Assembly: GCA_963791325.1 (NCBI GenBank)
Contig: CAWBRU010000023.1
Coordinates: 310,001-374,000, forward strand
Length of the DNA stretch: 64,000 nt
Direction of reading: 5' to 3'
From: JBEVJK01 sp963791325
Lineage (GTDB): Bacteria > Pseudomonadota > Alphaproteobacteria > Rhizobiales > Rhizobiaceae
In this document: piece after piece, positions 19,327 to 27,303 of the stretch
How positions within the stretch are numbered: the stretch's first letter is position 1
How the letters are laid out: each line of letters opens with the position of its first letter
The notes under the pieces: model-generated
Seen by the model: only the letters and a program-made list of their open reading frames with translations
The model's database searches: none
Told to the model about the DNA's origin: nothing
Translations under genes and position numbers: made by a program

Positions 19327-20796
19327 TCATCGACGTCCTCCTCGGCCACCGCCACGACCGCCGCCGCGTTGCACACCTCCGCCACCGCGTCCCCCACCCC
19401 GGCTTATCCCGCCACCCCGTGGGCCGCCGCCGCGGCTCACCGCTCCGCGCGAGGAATAGTTGGCAGTCGCCCGACCCGGCCGCGGGTTTCCGATCGCCGA
19501 AGGCTTGCTCGGGCGGTTGTCAATGCGCGTCGCCGCTTTCGGCCCCGACGCCTTCTTCTGAGCGGCCTGTTTGGCCGCCGGCCTCTGCCCGGCCTTCGCC
19601 GCCGGCCTCTGCCCGGCCTTCGCCGCTGGTCTTTGCCCTGCCCCGGCCGCAGGCCTTTGGGAAACCTTTGCCGACTTCAGTTGATCGCCGGCCCGTTTGG
19701 TATCGGGCAGTTTGGCGCCCGGCGCCGGCAGCTGTGCGCCAGGGCGTTGCTTGAGCCCTTCGGCGGCGTTCTTGCGGATGTCCTTGCCCTTCAGATCCCC
19801 AGCGCGGACCTGGCGATCGATCGGGCCTCGCGCGGCGAGGTTTTCCCGGCCGCGCCGCGCAATATTGTTAAAATCCTTGCTCTGCAGGTTCTGCTTGAGC
19901 TTGCTGCGATCGATATTGGCATTAGTCAGGTTGAGCTTCGAGCGGTCGATATTCCTCAGGTCCAGGTTTTTCAGTTTGTTGACGTCGATCTTGTCGAGAT
20001 CGATCTTGTTGAAGTCGATATCGGCGCGATCGCCGAGATTAACGTCGATGTCGAGATCGCCGCCCCAGGTGCCCCAATTGTCCCAGTCAACGACCGCCGC
20101 AAAAGCCACGCCCGTCGTCAACGCTGCCCAGTAGGGAGCGGTTGGATAGTAGTAGGACGGATAGGAATCGTAGACGATCGGCTGGCTGGGGATCACATAG
20201 CCAGGCTCATAAAGCATTTCGGGCGGATAGGTGGGGACATAAATTGTCTTGGGATCGGCCGAAGCGATGATCACATTCTCGCCCTCGTTCTTCACCTTGA
20301 CCTTGTCTGTCGACTTCAGAATGTCTTTCGAAACCGCCTCGTCCCGGAGCTGCTGGATGGCGACAAGCAGGTCTTTCTGCTGGTTGACGGCCGCCTCTCC
20401 AAGCTGCTGGGTCCAGTCGAGGTCGTCACTCATCATCTCCAGGACTTTCGGATAATTGAGCAGCGAAACGATGCTGCCATCCCATTTCTGGTTGGGCTCC
20501 AAGTCCTTGTCCTTCTGTTTGTCGTCAAGAAAGCGGGCCGCCTGCACGACCTGCAAGGGATAGATCGAAGCCGAAATGCAAAGAGCAACGAGATCGTCCG
20601 GGTAAAGCGCGATCGGCGCCGCCAGGACCTCGAGTTCCTCAAGCGTTAGCGCTGCAGTTTCTTCGGTTTCGCTTGCAGCCGGAATTTCGTTACTGCTCGG
20701 CGACGGTCGTTCAGCAGACTGCTGCGATCTCGCGACCCCCGGCAGTCCAACTGCCACAATCAGCCCGATCATGGCCGCTGCGAATTTACAAAGCAT
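19327..20796 (-). CDS. DUF3300 family secreted protein with repeat tail
   Basis: The protein has 489 residues. A signal peptide is followed by the DUF3300 domain (about 50-270), with Leu-Ala-Pro-Ile-Ala-Leu-Tyr-Pro-Asp, Val-Val-Gln-Ala-Ala-Arg-Phe-Leu, Trp-Asp and Val-Tyr-Val-Pro-Thr-Tyr-type motifs. Residues about 255-310 form an Asp/Asn/Leu repeat that looks like short pentapeptide-like turns. A Lys/Pro/Ala-rich segment with three near-identical Gly-Gln-Arg-Pro-Ala-Ala-Lys-Ala units and a Gly/Arg-rich tail end the protein. Function is unknown, and the likely location is periplasm or cell surface. The Arg/Gly tail suggests interaction with an anionic polymer, which is only inference. The DUF2950 gene follows 37 bases on. 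Confidence 0.83.
   Translation of the reverse strand: MLCKFAAAMIGLIVAVGLPGVARSQQSAERPSPSSNEIPAASETEETAALTLEELEVLAAPIALYPDDLVALCISASIYPLQVVQAARFLDDKQKDKDLEPNQKWDGSIVSLLNYPKVLEMMSDDLDWTQQLGEAAVNQQKDLLVAIQQLRDEAVSKDILKSTDKVKVKNEGENVIIASADPKTIYVPTYPPEMLYEPGYVIPSQPIVYDSYPSYYYPTAPYWAALTTGVAFAAVVDWDNWGTWGGDLDIDVNLGDRADIDFNKIDLDKIDVNKLKNLDLRNIDRSKLNLTNANIDRSKLKQNLQSKDFNNIARRGRENLAARGPIDRQVRAGDLKGKDIRKNAAEGLKQRPGAQLPAPGAKLPDTKRAGDQLKSAKVSQRPAAGAGQRPAAKAGQRPAAKAGQRPAAKQAAQKKASGPKAATRIDNRPSKPSAIGNPRPGRATANYSSRGAVSRGGGPRGGGISRGGGRGGGGVQRGGGRGGGRGGRR
19560..19645 (-). repeat. Tandem 27-bp-type repeat in the DUF3300 gene
   Basis: Three near-identical copies of a unit reading (on the plus strand) GCCGGCCTCTGCCCGGCC plus spacer encode Gly-Gln-Arg-Pro-Ala-Ala-Lys-Ala. 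Copy number in such repeats can vary between strains. Confidence 0.6.
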
Positions 20797-21106
20797 TCAA
20801 GACCTCTGCGCTGAGAGGTCAGTTTAAGCGGCATCAACTGCGAAGTGCTTGTAGCATCGCGTAGCATCTGGAGGAAGTGGATCAGCAGCGCTGCTCGGCG
20901 CCCATCGGTGCTGTGCGCAAACTTGCCCGCTGCTCTCACCCAAACCCGTTGCTCGCACGAGGCAGTTCGCTACCGTACGTTACGTCACAAGGGTTCGCCG
21001 CAATCTACGAGTTCAGACGGAATTTGGTGGGCTGAGGGGATGACGCCAGCCGGTCCCATCTTGCCTGATGATGAAACGATGGCTCCGAATTGAGAGGGGA
21101 TGAACA
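20797..21106. other. Divergent intergenic region, no gene
   Basis: It separates the reverse-strand DUF3300 gene from the forward-strand secreted protein, so it should hold promoters for both. I could not identify a convincing sigma-factor or regulator site. Confidence 0.4.
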
Positions 21107-21520
21107 ATGCCAAACACCGCTGCCCGCTTCCTAGCCGCCGCTGGGCTCCTTCTAACACTCAGCGACGCCGCACAGGCGGCGGGGCTGGATGCCGTGCAGG
21201 GTGCCTGGACCATGGTGGGCAGCTGCGAGGATGCGTTCAAGAAAACGGGGTCAAAAATTACCTTTCGCCATCCAGGGTCGTCGGCAACGAACGGTGTGAT
21301 CATCAGTGGCAACCGAATCCAAGGTGCCAACATGACATGCACAGCCGCTCGAGTCCGGAAGGTCAACAAGACTGACTACACTGTGATGATGAATTGCGCG
21401 ACCTCGCTGATGTTCGATACCGTGACGACTGGCTTTCGTGTTATCGACGCCGATCGGTTCGAGCGCTTCAATCCCGGTTTTCCGGAAATGACCTTCCCGT
21501 ACACACGGTGCAAACTTTAG
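21107..21520 (+). CDS. Small secreted hypothetical protein
   Basis: The protein has 137 residues. A clear signal peptide (Ala/Leu-rich, cut near Ala-Gln-Ala-Ala) leads into a small all-beta-looking domain. It has four cysteines, placed near mature positions 19, 57 and 76 and at the C-terminus, suggesting two disulfides. It contains a Gly-Ala-Trp-Thr-Met-Val-Gly segment like lipocalin-type or YcgJ-like folds, but I cannot name a family. GAGGGGATG lies just before the ATG. The periplasm is the likely location. Confidence 0.7.
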   Translation: MPNTAARFLAAAGLLLTLSDAAQAAGLDAVQGAWTMVGSCEDAFKKTGSKITFRHPGSSATNGVIISGNRIQGANMTCTAARVRKVNKTDYTVMMNCATSLMFDTVTTGFRVIDADRFERFNPGFPEMTFPYTRCKL

Positions 21521-21656
21521 CGGCGCTTCGCTTTCGGCGCGGTCTCGACATACACCGACTCTACCCGAACATACACGCCTCTCGGCCCTGACTTGTCCTA
21601 AGATTCTCGCAAAGCCCCGCGGGGCTCAACCTGGTTCGACTGAACGGAGGCCGGAG

Positions 21657-22487
21657 GTGGACACCAAACTGGAACCCGAGCAAGAAGGTCCGGAAGACTC
21701 GGCCCAGGACAAACTGACGGGTAAGCAGTATGTCCGGGAGCTCAGGAAGCTGCAGGAGGAGCTCTGCGCCGTTCAGGAATGGGTCAAATACACCGGCCAA
21801 CGGATCGTGCTCGTCTTCGAGGGCCGAGACGCGGCCGGCAAAGGTGGCCTGATCCGGGCGCTGACCGAACGCGTCAGCCCGCGTGTGTTCCGGGTGGTGG
21901 CACTGCCTGCCCCGTCCGACCGGGAGAAGACGCAGCTCTACATGCAGCGATACCTGCAGCATTTTCCGGCCGCCGGGGAGATCACCATATTTGACCGCAG
22001 CTGGTACAATCGTGCGGGCGTCGAATATGTAATGGGATTCTGCTCGAAGGAGCAGCATGCCGAGTTCCTGAAGCTCTGCCCGCCCGTCGAACGACACATT
22101 GTCGAGAGTGGCATCATCCTGCTCAAATACTGGCTGGAGGTCGGAAACGCCGAGCAGAAGCGACGCTTCGAGGCCCGCATAAGCGACAGGCTGCGGCAGT
22201 GGAAGCTTTCGCCGATGGATATCCCGTCGCGTGAGCGCTGGTATGAATATTCGCGCGCGCGCGACTTGATGCTTGATGCGACCGACACGAAGCACTCGCC
22301 TTGGCATATCGTGCACTCCGACGACAAACGGCGCGCACGGCTGAACTGCATCTCGTGTCTGTTGTCTCAGATCCCCTACGAGCCGGTGCCGCGCGACGAG
22401 GTGCGCCTGCCGAAACGATCCAAAAAGCATGCCTATGACGACGCCACGCCGATGGCGGACCGGCGCTGGATCTCGGAAAAATACTGA
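21657..22487 (+). CDS. ppk2: Polyphosphate kinase 2
   Basis: The protein has 276 residues from a GTG start 7 bases after CGGAGG. The PPK2 motifs are intact: Walker A Glu-Gly-Arg-Asp-Ala-Ala-Gly-Lys-Gly-Gly (residues 55-64), Walker B Asp-Arg-Ser-Trp-Tyr-Asn-Arg (113-119), and the lid Lys-Arg-Arg-Phe-Glu-Ala-Arg. Class I PPK2 enzymes move phosphate between polyphosphate and NDP, mostly generating GTP or ATP. The length and the motif Gly-Arg-Asp-Ala-Ala-Gly-Lys fit the rhizobial class I/II type. It stands 26 bases before an hdeA-like gene. Neighbouring stress and fermentation genes suggest a role in energy supply under stress. Confidence 0.92.
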   Translation: MDTKLEPEQEGPEDSAQDKLTGKQYVRELRKLQEELCAVQEWVKYTGQRIVLVFEGRDAAGKGGLIRALTERVSPRVFRVVALPAPSDREKTQLYMQRYLQHFPAAGEITIFDRSWYNRAGVEYVMGFCSKEQHAEFLKLCPPVERHIVESGIILLKYWLEVGNAEQKRRFEARISDRLRQWKLSPMDIPSRERWYEYSRARDLMLDATDTKHSPWHIVHSDDKRRARLNCISCLLSQIPYEPVPRDEVRLPKRSKKHAYDDATPMADRRWISEKY

Positions 22488-22513
22488 GCCCGCATGCTGG
22501 GAGGGCAACTGAC

Positions 22514-22807
22514 ATGAAACGCTATTTACCGATTGCGCTCGCGGTTGCGATTTTCGGCTTCGCTGGCTTGGCTATGGCTGCGGAAATGGATATGTCGAAG
22601 CTCACCTGCAAAGAAATCGGGCATATGCCGGCCAGCAAGACGATCGGCATTGCCATATGGATGAATGGCTATGTTCATGGCAAAGCTGGGAACGCCGTGG
22701 TGGACGGCGACATGGCAGAGGCCAATGCACAGAAGATCGCTGCCTATTGCAAAAAGCACCCCGACGCCACCTTGGCCAGCGCCATAAAGGCCGTTGCCAA
22801 GCTATAA
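22514..22807 (+). CDS. HdeA-like periplasmic acid-stress protein (copy 1)
   Basis: The protein has 97 residues, with a signal peptide (Met-Lys-Arg-Tyr start, cut near Ala-Met-Ala-Ala). The mature domain of about 75 residues carries the two conserved cysteines (Thr-Cys-Lys and Tyr-Cys-Lys) that form the HdeA/HdeB disulfide. A Trp-Met-Asn-Gly-Tyr-Val-His-Gly-Lys-Ala-Gly core is typical of this family. Family members are chaperones activated by acid in the periplasm, though many rhizobial homologues are untested. GGGAGG precedes the ATG. A close paralogue lies at 30611-30904. Confidence 0.82.
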   Translation: MKRYLPIALAVAIFGFAGLAMAAEMDMSKLTCKEIGHMPASKTIGIAIWMNGYVHGKAGNAVVDGDMAEANAQKIAAYCKKHPDATLASAIKAVAKL

Positions 22808-23099
22808 CTCCTGTTCGTCATCGCGAAATTCTACCCATGGCAAAGCTGAACTCGGGATCTCCTCCATCACCATGGGCTCGCCTGGGCTTGGTCCGGTTTT
22901 GTCGGGATCATCGATCGGCAACGCTGCCGTTGACGAGGGTGATTTCGAAGAGTTGGTCTACAAACGGCGATTTACCCGATTGTTCTGTTCCGGGGCTCTT
23001 GGACATGGCAACCTAGCATCTGATCACGAGCCGCAGATCCAGTCACCCGTCTGTCGTCGTGATAATTCGGGTGGCCACTCGACTGCCCGGAGGACATCC

Positions 23100-24212
23100 A
23101 TGGCAGAGTTGATCCCAGACAAGGTGAGGCTTCCACACCAGGACCTTGGCCGCGTTACGCTGACCGTCGTGGTCATCGCTGGACTGCTGATCGTCAGCGT
23201 CTGGGTGCTGCTGCCGTTTCTCCCTGCAATCCTCTGGGCGACGACTTTGGTCCTGGCGACCTGGCCGCTGATGCTCCGGGTGCAGCGCCATGTCGGCAAT
23301 CGGCGTGGCATCGCCGTACTGGTCATGACGGTGGCGATACTGTCGATCGTGATCGTGCCGCTCTGGCTGGCCGTTAGCACCATCGTCGGCAATTTGGATG
23401 TGGTCGACGACCTCGTCCAGACCGTTCTGTCGTTGCGCGTCCCGCCACCGCCCAACTGGCTGGCAGAGGTTCCTGTCATCGGAGCGCGCGCCGCAAGTGC
23501 CTGGGCGAAACTAGCGTCGTCCGGTGTCGAGGCGCTGGGTCCCAAGCTCGCCCCCTACGGCGGGGCGTTTGCTCAAGGGGTCGCATCAGCGGCAGGAAGC
23601 CTAGGCGCAATGTTTTTACAACTGCTTTTGACGACCGCGATCGCGGCGGTCATGTATGCCGGCGGCGAAAAAACGGCCGCGGCGGTCTTGCTCTTTGGCA
23701 GGAGACTCTCCGGCGAGCGCGGAGAGCGGGCCGTACAGCTGGCCGGGCAGGCGATCCGCAGCGTGGCCCTCGGCGTCGTGGTGACTGCTTTGGCGCAAAG
23801 CGTTATAGGCGGGATCGGGCTATGGGTGGCCGGTCTCCCTTTCGCAGGCTTGCTGACTGCATTGATGTTTGTGCTGTGTCTGGTTCAGCTCGGCCCGGCT
23901 TTGGTGTTGGTTCCGGCTGTGATCTGGATGTACTACTCAGGCGACTCGCTTTGGGCGTCCGTGCTGCTGATCTTCACCGTCGTCGCTCTGACGATTGATC
24001 AATTCTTACGTCCCATTTTGATCCGCAGGGGCGCGGACCTGCCGATCCTATTGATCCTCGGCGGGGTGATCGGCGGCGTGATTTCGTTTGGCATCTTGGG
24101 CATCTTTATCGGCCCGACCGTTCTGGCAGTGGCCTACACGCTGCTCAACGCTTGGATGGCTGAGGCCCTTCAGCAGAAAATCACTGATACCACAATACCT
24201 CCACACGTGTAG
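23100..24212 (+). CDS. AI-2E family transporter (YdiK-like)
   Basis: The protein has 370 residues from ATG 23100, behind GGAGG. The pattern is typical of the family: two close N-terminal helices, a large soluble insert (about 75-170), then five or six helices. The conserved Pro-Phe-Ala-Gly-Leu-Leu, Gly-Pro-Ala-Leu-Val-Leu-Val-Pro and Asp-Gln-Phe-Leu-Arg-Pro-Ile-Leu motifs are present, as is a final Gly-Ile-Phe-Ile-Gly-Pro stretch. Members include TqsA and proton/sodium antiporters, and the substrate here is unknown. The frame is open upstream to 22794 but without a signal for translation. Confidence 0.85.
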   Translation: MAELIPDKVRLPHQDLGRVTLTVVVIAGLLIVSVWVLLPFLPAILWATTLVLATWPLMLRVQRHVGNRRGIAVLVMTVAILSIVIVPLWLAVSTIVGNLDVVDDLVQTVLSLRVPPPPNWLAEVPVIGARAASAWAKLASSGVEALGPKLAPYGGAFAQGVASAAGSLGAMFLQLLLTTAIAAVMYAGGEKTAAAVLLFGRRLSGERGERAVQLAGQAIRSVALGVVVTALAQSVIGGIGLWVAGLPFAGLLTALMFVLCLVQLGPALVLVPAVIWMYYSGDSLWASVLLIFTVVALTIDQFLRPILIRRGADLPILLILGGVIGGVISFGILGIFIGPTVLAVAYTLLNAWMAEALQQKITDTTIPPHV

Positions 24213-24329
24213 CGAGCTACTCCACGGACTCCGCCGCAGAGACCTCAATCGCGCGCCCATCGAGCGCGATGTCCGGAGGACCCTGGTAGCCAATGTAGTG
24301 TCGGCGGTCAGAGTGCTGTTTGAGGCCAC

Positions 24330-25112
24330 TCAGTCGATGATGTGATACCCGCCGTCAATGTAGAGCGTCTCTCCCGTTATGAGCCGCGCTGCATCATGCG
24401 CTAGAAACGCGGTCGTCAGCCCCACGTCCTCGATGCTGATGAGGCTGCGGGCTGGGGCGGTTTCCTGAGCCTTGTGCAGCAGTTCGTCAAACTCGGGAAT
24501 TCCAGATGCGGCGCGCGTGGCCAACGGGCCGGGCGAGATTGCATGGACCCGAATGCCCTTTGGGCCGAGCTCGGCGGCGACATAGCGGACCGCGCTCTCC
24601 AGCGCTGCCTTTGCGACCCCCATGATGTTGTAGTTCTTCACTACGCGCTGGCTGCCGTAGTAGGTCATCGTAAACAGGCTGCCACCACGCGTCATCAGCG
24701 GCTCGGCCAGATGCGCCATGCGCAGAAAAGACCAGCACGAGATCTCCATGGTCGTGAGGAACCCGTCGAGCGGGGCGTCCACCACTCGTCCCTGCAGGGT
24801 GTCCTTGGGCGCATAGGCGATCGAATGGATCACGAAGTCGAGGTCACCCCACTGCTCCGCCAAGGCAGCGAAGACAGCCTCCATCTGGCCGGGGACTGCG
24901 ACATCCAGCGGCAGGCAAATCCGAGCCTCGAGTTCTTGCGCGAGCGGCTCGACATGCGGTCGCGCCTTATCGTTGAGATAGGTGACCGCCAATTCCGCGC
25001 CGAGCGCTCGAAAGGCCTTGGCGCAGCCCCAGGCGATCGAATGCTCGTTGGCGATACCGACGATGAGGCCCTTTTTGCCTTCGAGCAGCTTTGCTTTCAT
25101 TGCAGGAATCAT
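24330..25112 (-). CDS. fabI: Enoyl-ACP reductase (NADH), FabI family
   Basis: The protein has 260 residues. FabI features include Gly-Ile-Ala-Asn-Glu-His-Ser-Ile-Ala-Trp-Gly near residues 19-29, His-Ser-Ile-Ala-Tyr-Ala-Pro near 95, and the catalytic Tyr-x6-Lys (Tyr-Asn-Ile-Met-Gly-Val-Ala-Lys) near 160-167. A C-terminal Gly-Glu-Thr-Leu-Tyr-Ile-Asp-Gly-Gly stretch follows. It reduces enoyl-ACP to acyl-ACP with NADH. In this cluster it follows ackA and pta on the same strand, as in other rhizobia, and is probably an accessory copy beside a housekeeping fabI elsewhere. The start may be at 25112 or at the second Met (25100). Confidence 0.9.
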   Translation of the reverse strand: MIPAMKAKLLEGKKGLIVGIANEHSIAWGCAKAFRALGAELAVTYLNDKARPHVEPLAQELEARICLPLDVAVPGQMEAVFAALAEQWGDLDFVIHSIAYAPKDTLQGRVVDAPLDGFLTTMEISCWSFLRMAHLAEPLMTRGGSLFTMTYYGSQRVVKNYNIMGVAKAALESAVRYVAAELGPKGIRVHAISPGPLATRAASGIPEFDELLHKAQETAPARSLISIEDVGLTTAFLAHDAARLITGETLYIDGGYHIID

Positions 25113-25127
25113 TGTTGGATCCTTGGT

Positions 25128-26310
25128 CTACGAACCAGAGAGCAGTCGCTGGGTGTGCCGGGCGATGACCAGTTCCTCGTCCGTTGGAATGACCAATGCC
25201 GCGACACGGCTCGCCGGGTCGGAGATGGTGATCTCGCCGTGATCATTGGCTGCGGAATCAAGTCTCATCCCTAGCCAGGCCAGCCGCTCAGCGATCAGGG
25301 CGCGTAGAACAGGCGCGTTCTCGCCGATGCCGGCCGTAAACACGAAACCATCCAACCCGCCCAGCACGGCCGCTAAACCGCCGGCCAGGCGCCCGACCTG
25401 GTAGGCAAAGTAGTCAAGGGCGAAGCGCGCCGGCGGATCATCGCTCGCGAGCAGTTCGCGCACATCGTTGCTGATGCCGGAGAGGCCCTTGAGGCCGCAA
25501 TCCCGGTACAAGAAGGTCCTGAACCGCTTCGATCGACATCTGCCGTTGCGCCAAGAGATAGAGCAGCACGCCGGGATCGATCTGACCGCAGCGCGTGCCC
25601 ATGGGCAGCCCGTCGAGCGCGGTGAAGCCCATGGTGCTGTCCACGGAGCGGCCGTCGCGCAGCGCGCACATCGAGGCGCCGCTTCCCAGATGCGCGACAA
25701 TCACGCGCCCGGCCGAAAGCGCGGGTGCGAGCTCGGCCAGGCGAAGAGCGATGAACTCGTAGGATAGTCCGTGGAAGCCGTAGCGCCGAACCCCTGCCTC
25801 GTGCAGCTCTCGCGGTATGGCATAGCAGTCGGCGAGATCGGGATGCCCCCGGTGAAAGGCGGTATCGAAGCAGGCCACCTGCGGCAGGTCGGGCCGCAAC
25901 TCCATCAGGGCGCGAATTGGGGCGAGATTGTTGGGCTGGTGCAAGGGTGCCAGCGGAACGAAGCGCTCAAGACGCGCGACCAGGTCTTCGTCAACCCGCA
26001 TCGGCGCGGCAAAATCCGGTCCACCGTGGACAACGCGGTGGCCGACCGCCACCAGCTGAACATCGAAGGTCTCGCGCAGCCAGGAGGCTGCAACGCGCGT
26101 GGCCGCCGCAAGGTCGGGAATGTCCTGCGCCGAATAGCCGGTGTCAACAATCGAGGCGCCGCCTGCGTCGACAGCGCGAAGCCGCGGCGAGGTCCCTACC
26201 CCATCGACTTGCCCTTTGGCGATCCGCTGCAGCGTGGCAGTGCCATCAATGCTGAACAGCTGGAATTTGAGGCTCGAAGAACCGGCGTTGAGGACCAGCA
26301 GAGTGTCCAC
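25128..26310 (-). pseudogene. ackA: Acetate kinase, frameshifted near 25,515
   Basis: The coding starts at GTG 26310, overlapping no gene but only 2 bases past the pta stop. It begins with Leu-Val-Leu-Asn-Ala-Gly-Ser-Ser-Ser-Leu-Lys-Phe. The His-Arg-Val-Val-His-Gly-Gly, Phe-Asp-Thr-Ala-Phe-His and His-Leu-Gly-Ser-Gly-Ala-Ser motifs follow in frame. Near 25,515 one extra T in the codons for Leu-Leu-Tyr-Arg moves the reading to a second frame. That frame runs through the Phe-Thr-Ala-Gly-Ile-Gly-Glu-Asn motif to the natural end at 25,128. As read, acetyl phosphate/acetate conversion would be lost. Otherwise all motifs are intact, so a sequencing error is a real possibility. Confidence 0.85.
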
Positions 26311-26312
26311 GG

Positions 26313-27278
26313 CTAGCTGATCGCTCCGGCTTTCTTGCGCTTGCGCGCGTCCGCAAGCAGTACAGCGACAGCACACGACGCCAGCCGGCTGCGCACGGAA
26401 TCGGCACGCGAGGTAAGGACAATGGGCACGCGTGCGCCGAGGACCAGTCCAGCCGCGTCGGCCTCGGCAAGGAAGGTCAGGTTCTTTGCCAGCATGTTTC
26501 CGGCTTCGAGATCCGGGACCACCAGGATCTGTGCCCGTCCGGCAACAGCAGACCGGATTCCCTTCATCGCCGCCGCCTCGGGGCTGATGGCATTGTCGAA
26601 GGCGAGCGGTCCGTCCAAAACCCCGCCGACGATCTGACCGCGCTCGGCCATCTTGCACAGCGCCGCCGCCTCGATCGTGGAGGGGATTTTGGCAGTGACT
26701 GTTTCGACGGCGGAAAGAATCGCCACACGCGGCTCGCCGACACCGAGGTCGAGGAAAAGGTCGATTGCGTTCTGAATGATGTCTTTTTTGGCGTCGAGAT
26801 CGGGGAAGATGTTGATCGCGGCGTCGGTGATGATCAGCGTCTCGGCATAGCTCGGCACATCCATGACGAAGACATGGCTGATGCGGCGTGCCGTGCGCAG
26901 CCCGGTGGACGAGGCGGTGACGGCCCGCATCAGTTCGTCGGTATGAAGGCTGCCCTTCATCAACAGCTCGCCCCTGGACGCGTGCACCAGCTCGACCGCC
27001 TTTTTGGCAGCCGCTTCGCTGTGCTCAACATCGATCAGCTCAAAGGCCCTGATATCCAGCTCGCCGTTCTCGGCTGTGCTGGCGATCTTGTCGCTCGGTC
27101 CTACCAGGATTGGGTCGATCAGGCCTTCCGCGGCGGCCTCGCAAGCGGCCGAGAGTGAGGCCACGTCACAAGGATGTACAACCAACGTCGCTGCCGCCGT
27201 AACGGTCTTGGCGCGGGCGATGAGCGCCTCGTATTTCTCGTGCTTTCGTGTTCCCGGCGCGAGGTCGTCGACAGACAT
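26313..27278 (-). CDS. pta: Phosphate acetyl/butyryltransferase
   Basis: The protein has 321 residues, the length of the short Pta/Ptb family. It converts acetyl-CoA and phosphate to acetyl phosphate. The PTA_PTB fold is seen in the Gly-Leu-Ile-Asp-Pro-Ile-Leu-Val-Gly-Pro segment near 55. Ser-Leu-His-Thr-Asp-Glu-Leu-Met-Arg-Ala-Val lies near 110, and a C-terminal Ala-Gly-Asn-Met-Leu-Ala-Lys-Asn-Leu-Thr-Phe segment lies near 265. The order on this strand is DUF3141, pta, ackA, fabI, with short gaps, so it is probably one operon. The clustering matches rhizobial genomes, where the pathway may support growth under low oxygen or storage of carbon. Confidence 0.88.
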   Translation of the reverse strand: MSVDDLAPGTRKHEKYEALIARAKTVTAAATLVVHPCDVASLSAACEAAAEGLIDPILVGPSDKIASTAENGELDIRAFELIDVEHSEAAAKKAVELVHASRGELLMKGSLHTDELMRAVTASSTGLRTARRISHVFVMDVPSYAETLIITDAAINIFPDLDAKKDIIQNAIDLFLDLGVGEPRVAILSAVETVTAKIPSTIEAAALCKMAERGQIVGGVLDGPLAFDNAISPEAAAMKGIRSAVAGRAQILVVPDLEAGNMLAKNLTFLAEADAAGLVLGARVPIVLTSRADSVRSRLASCAVAVLLADARKRKKAGAIS

Positions 27279-27303
27279 TGCTGGCTTCCTTTCTCTCGAT
27301 CGA

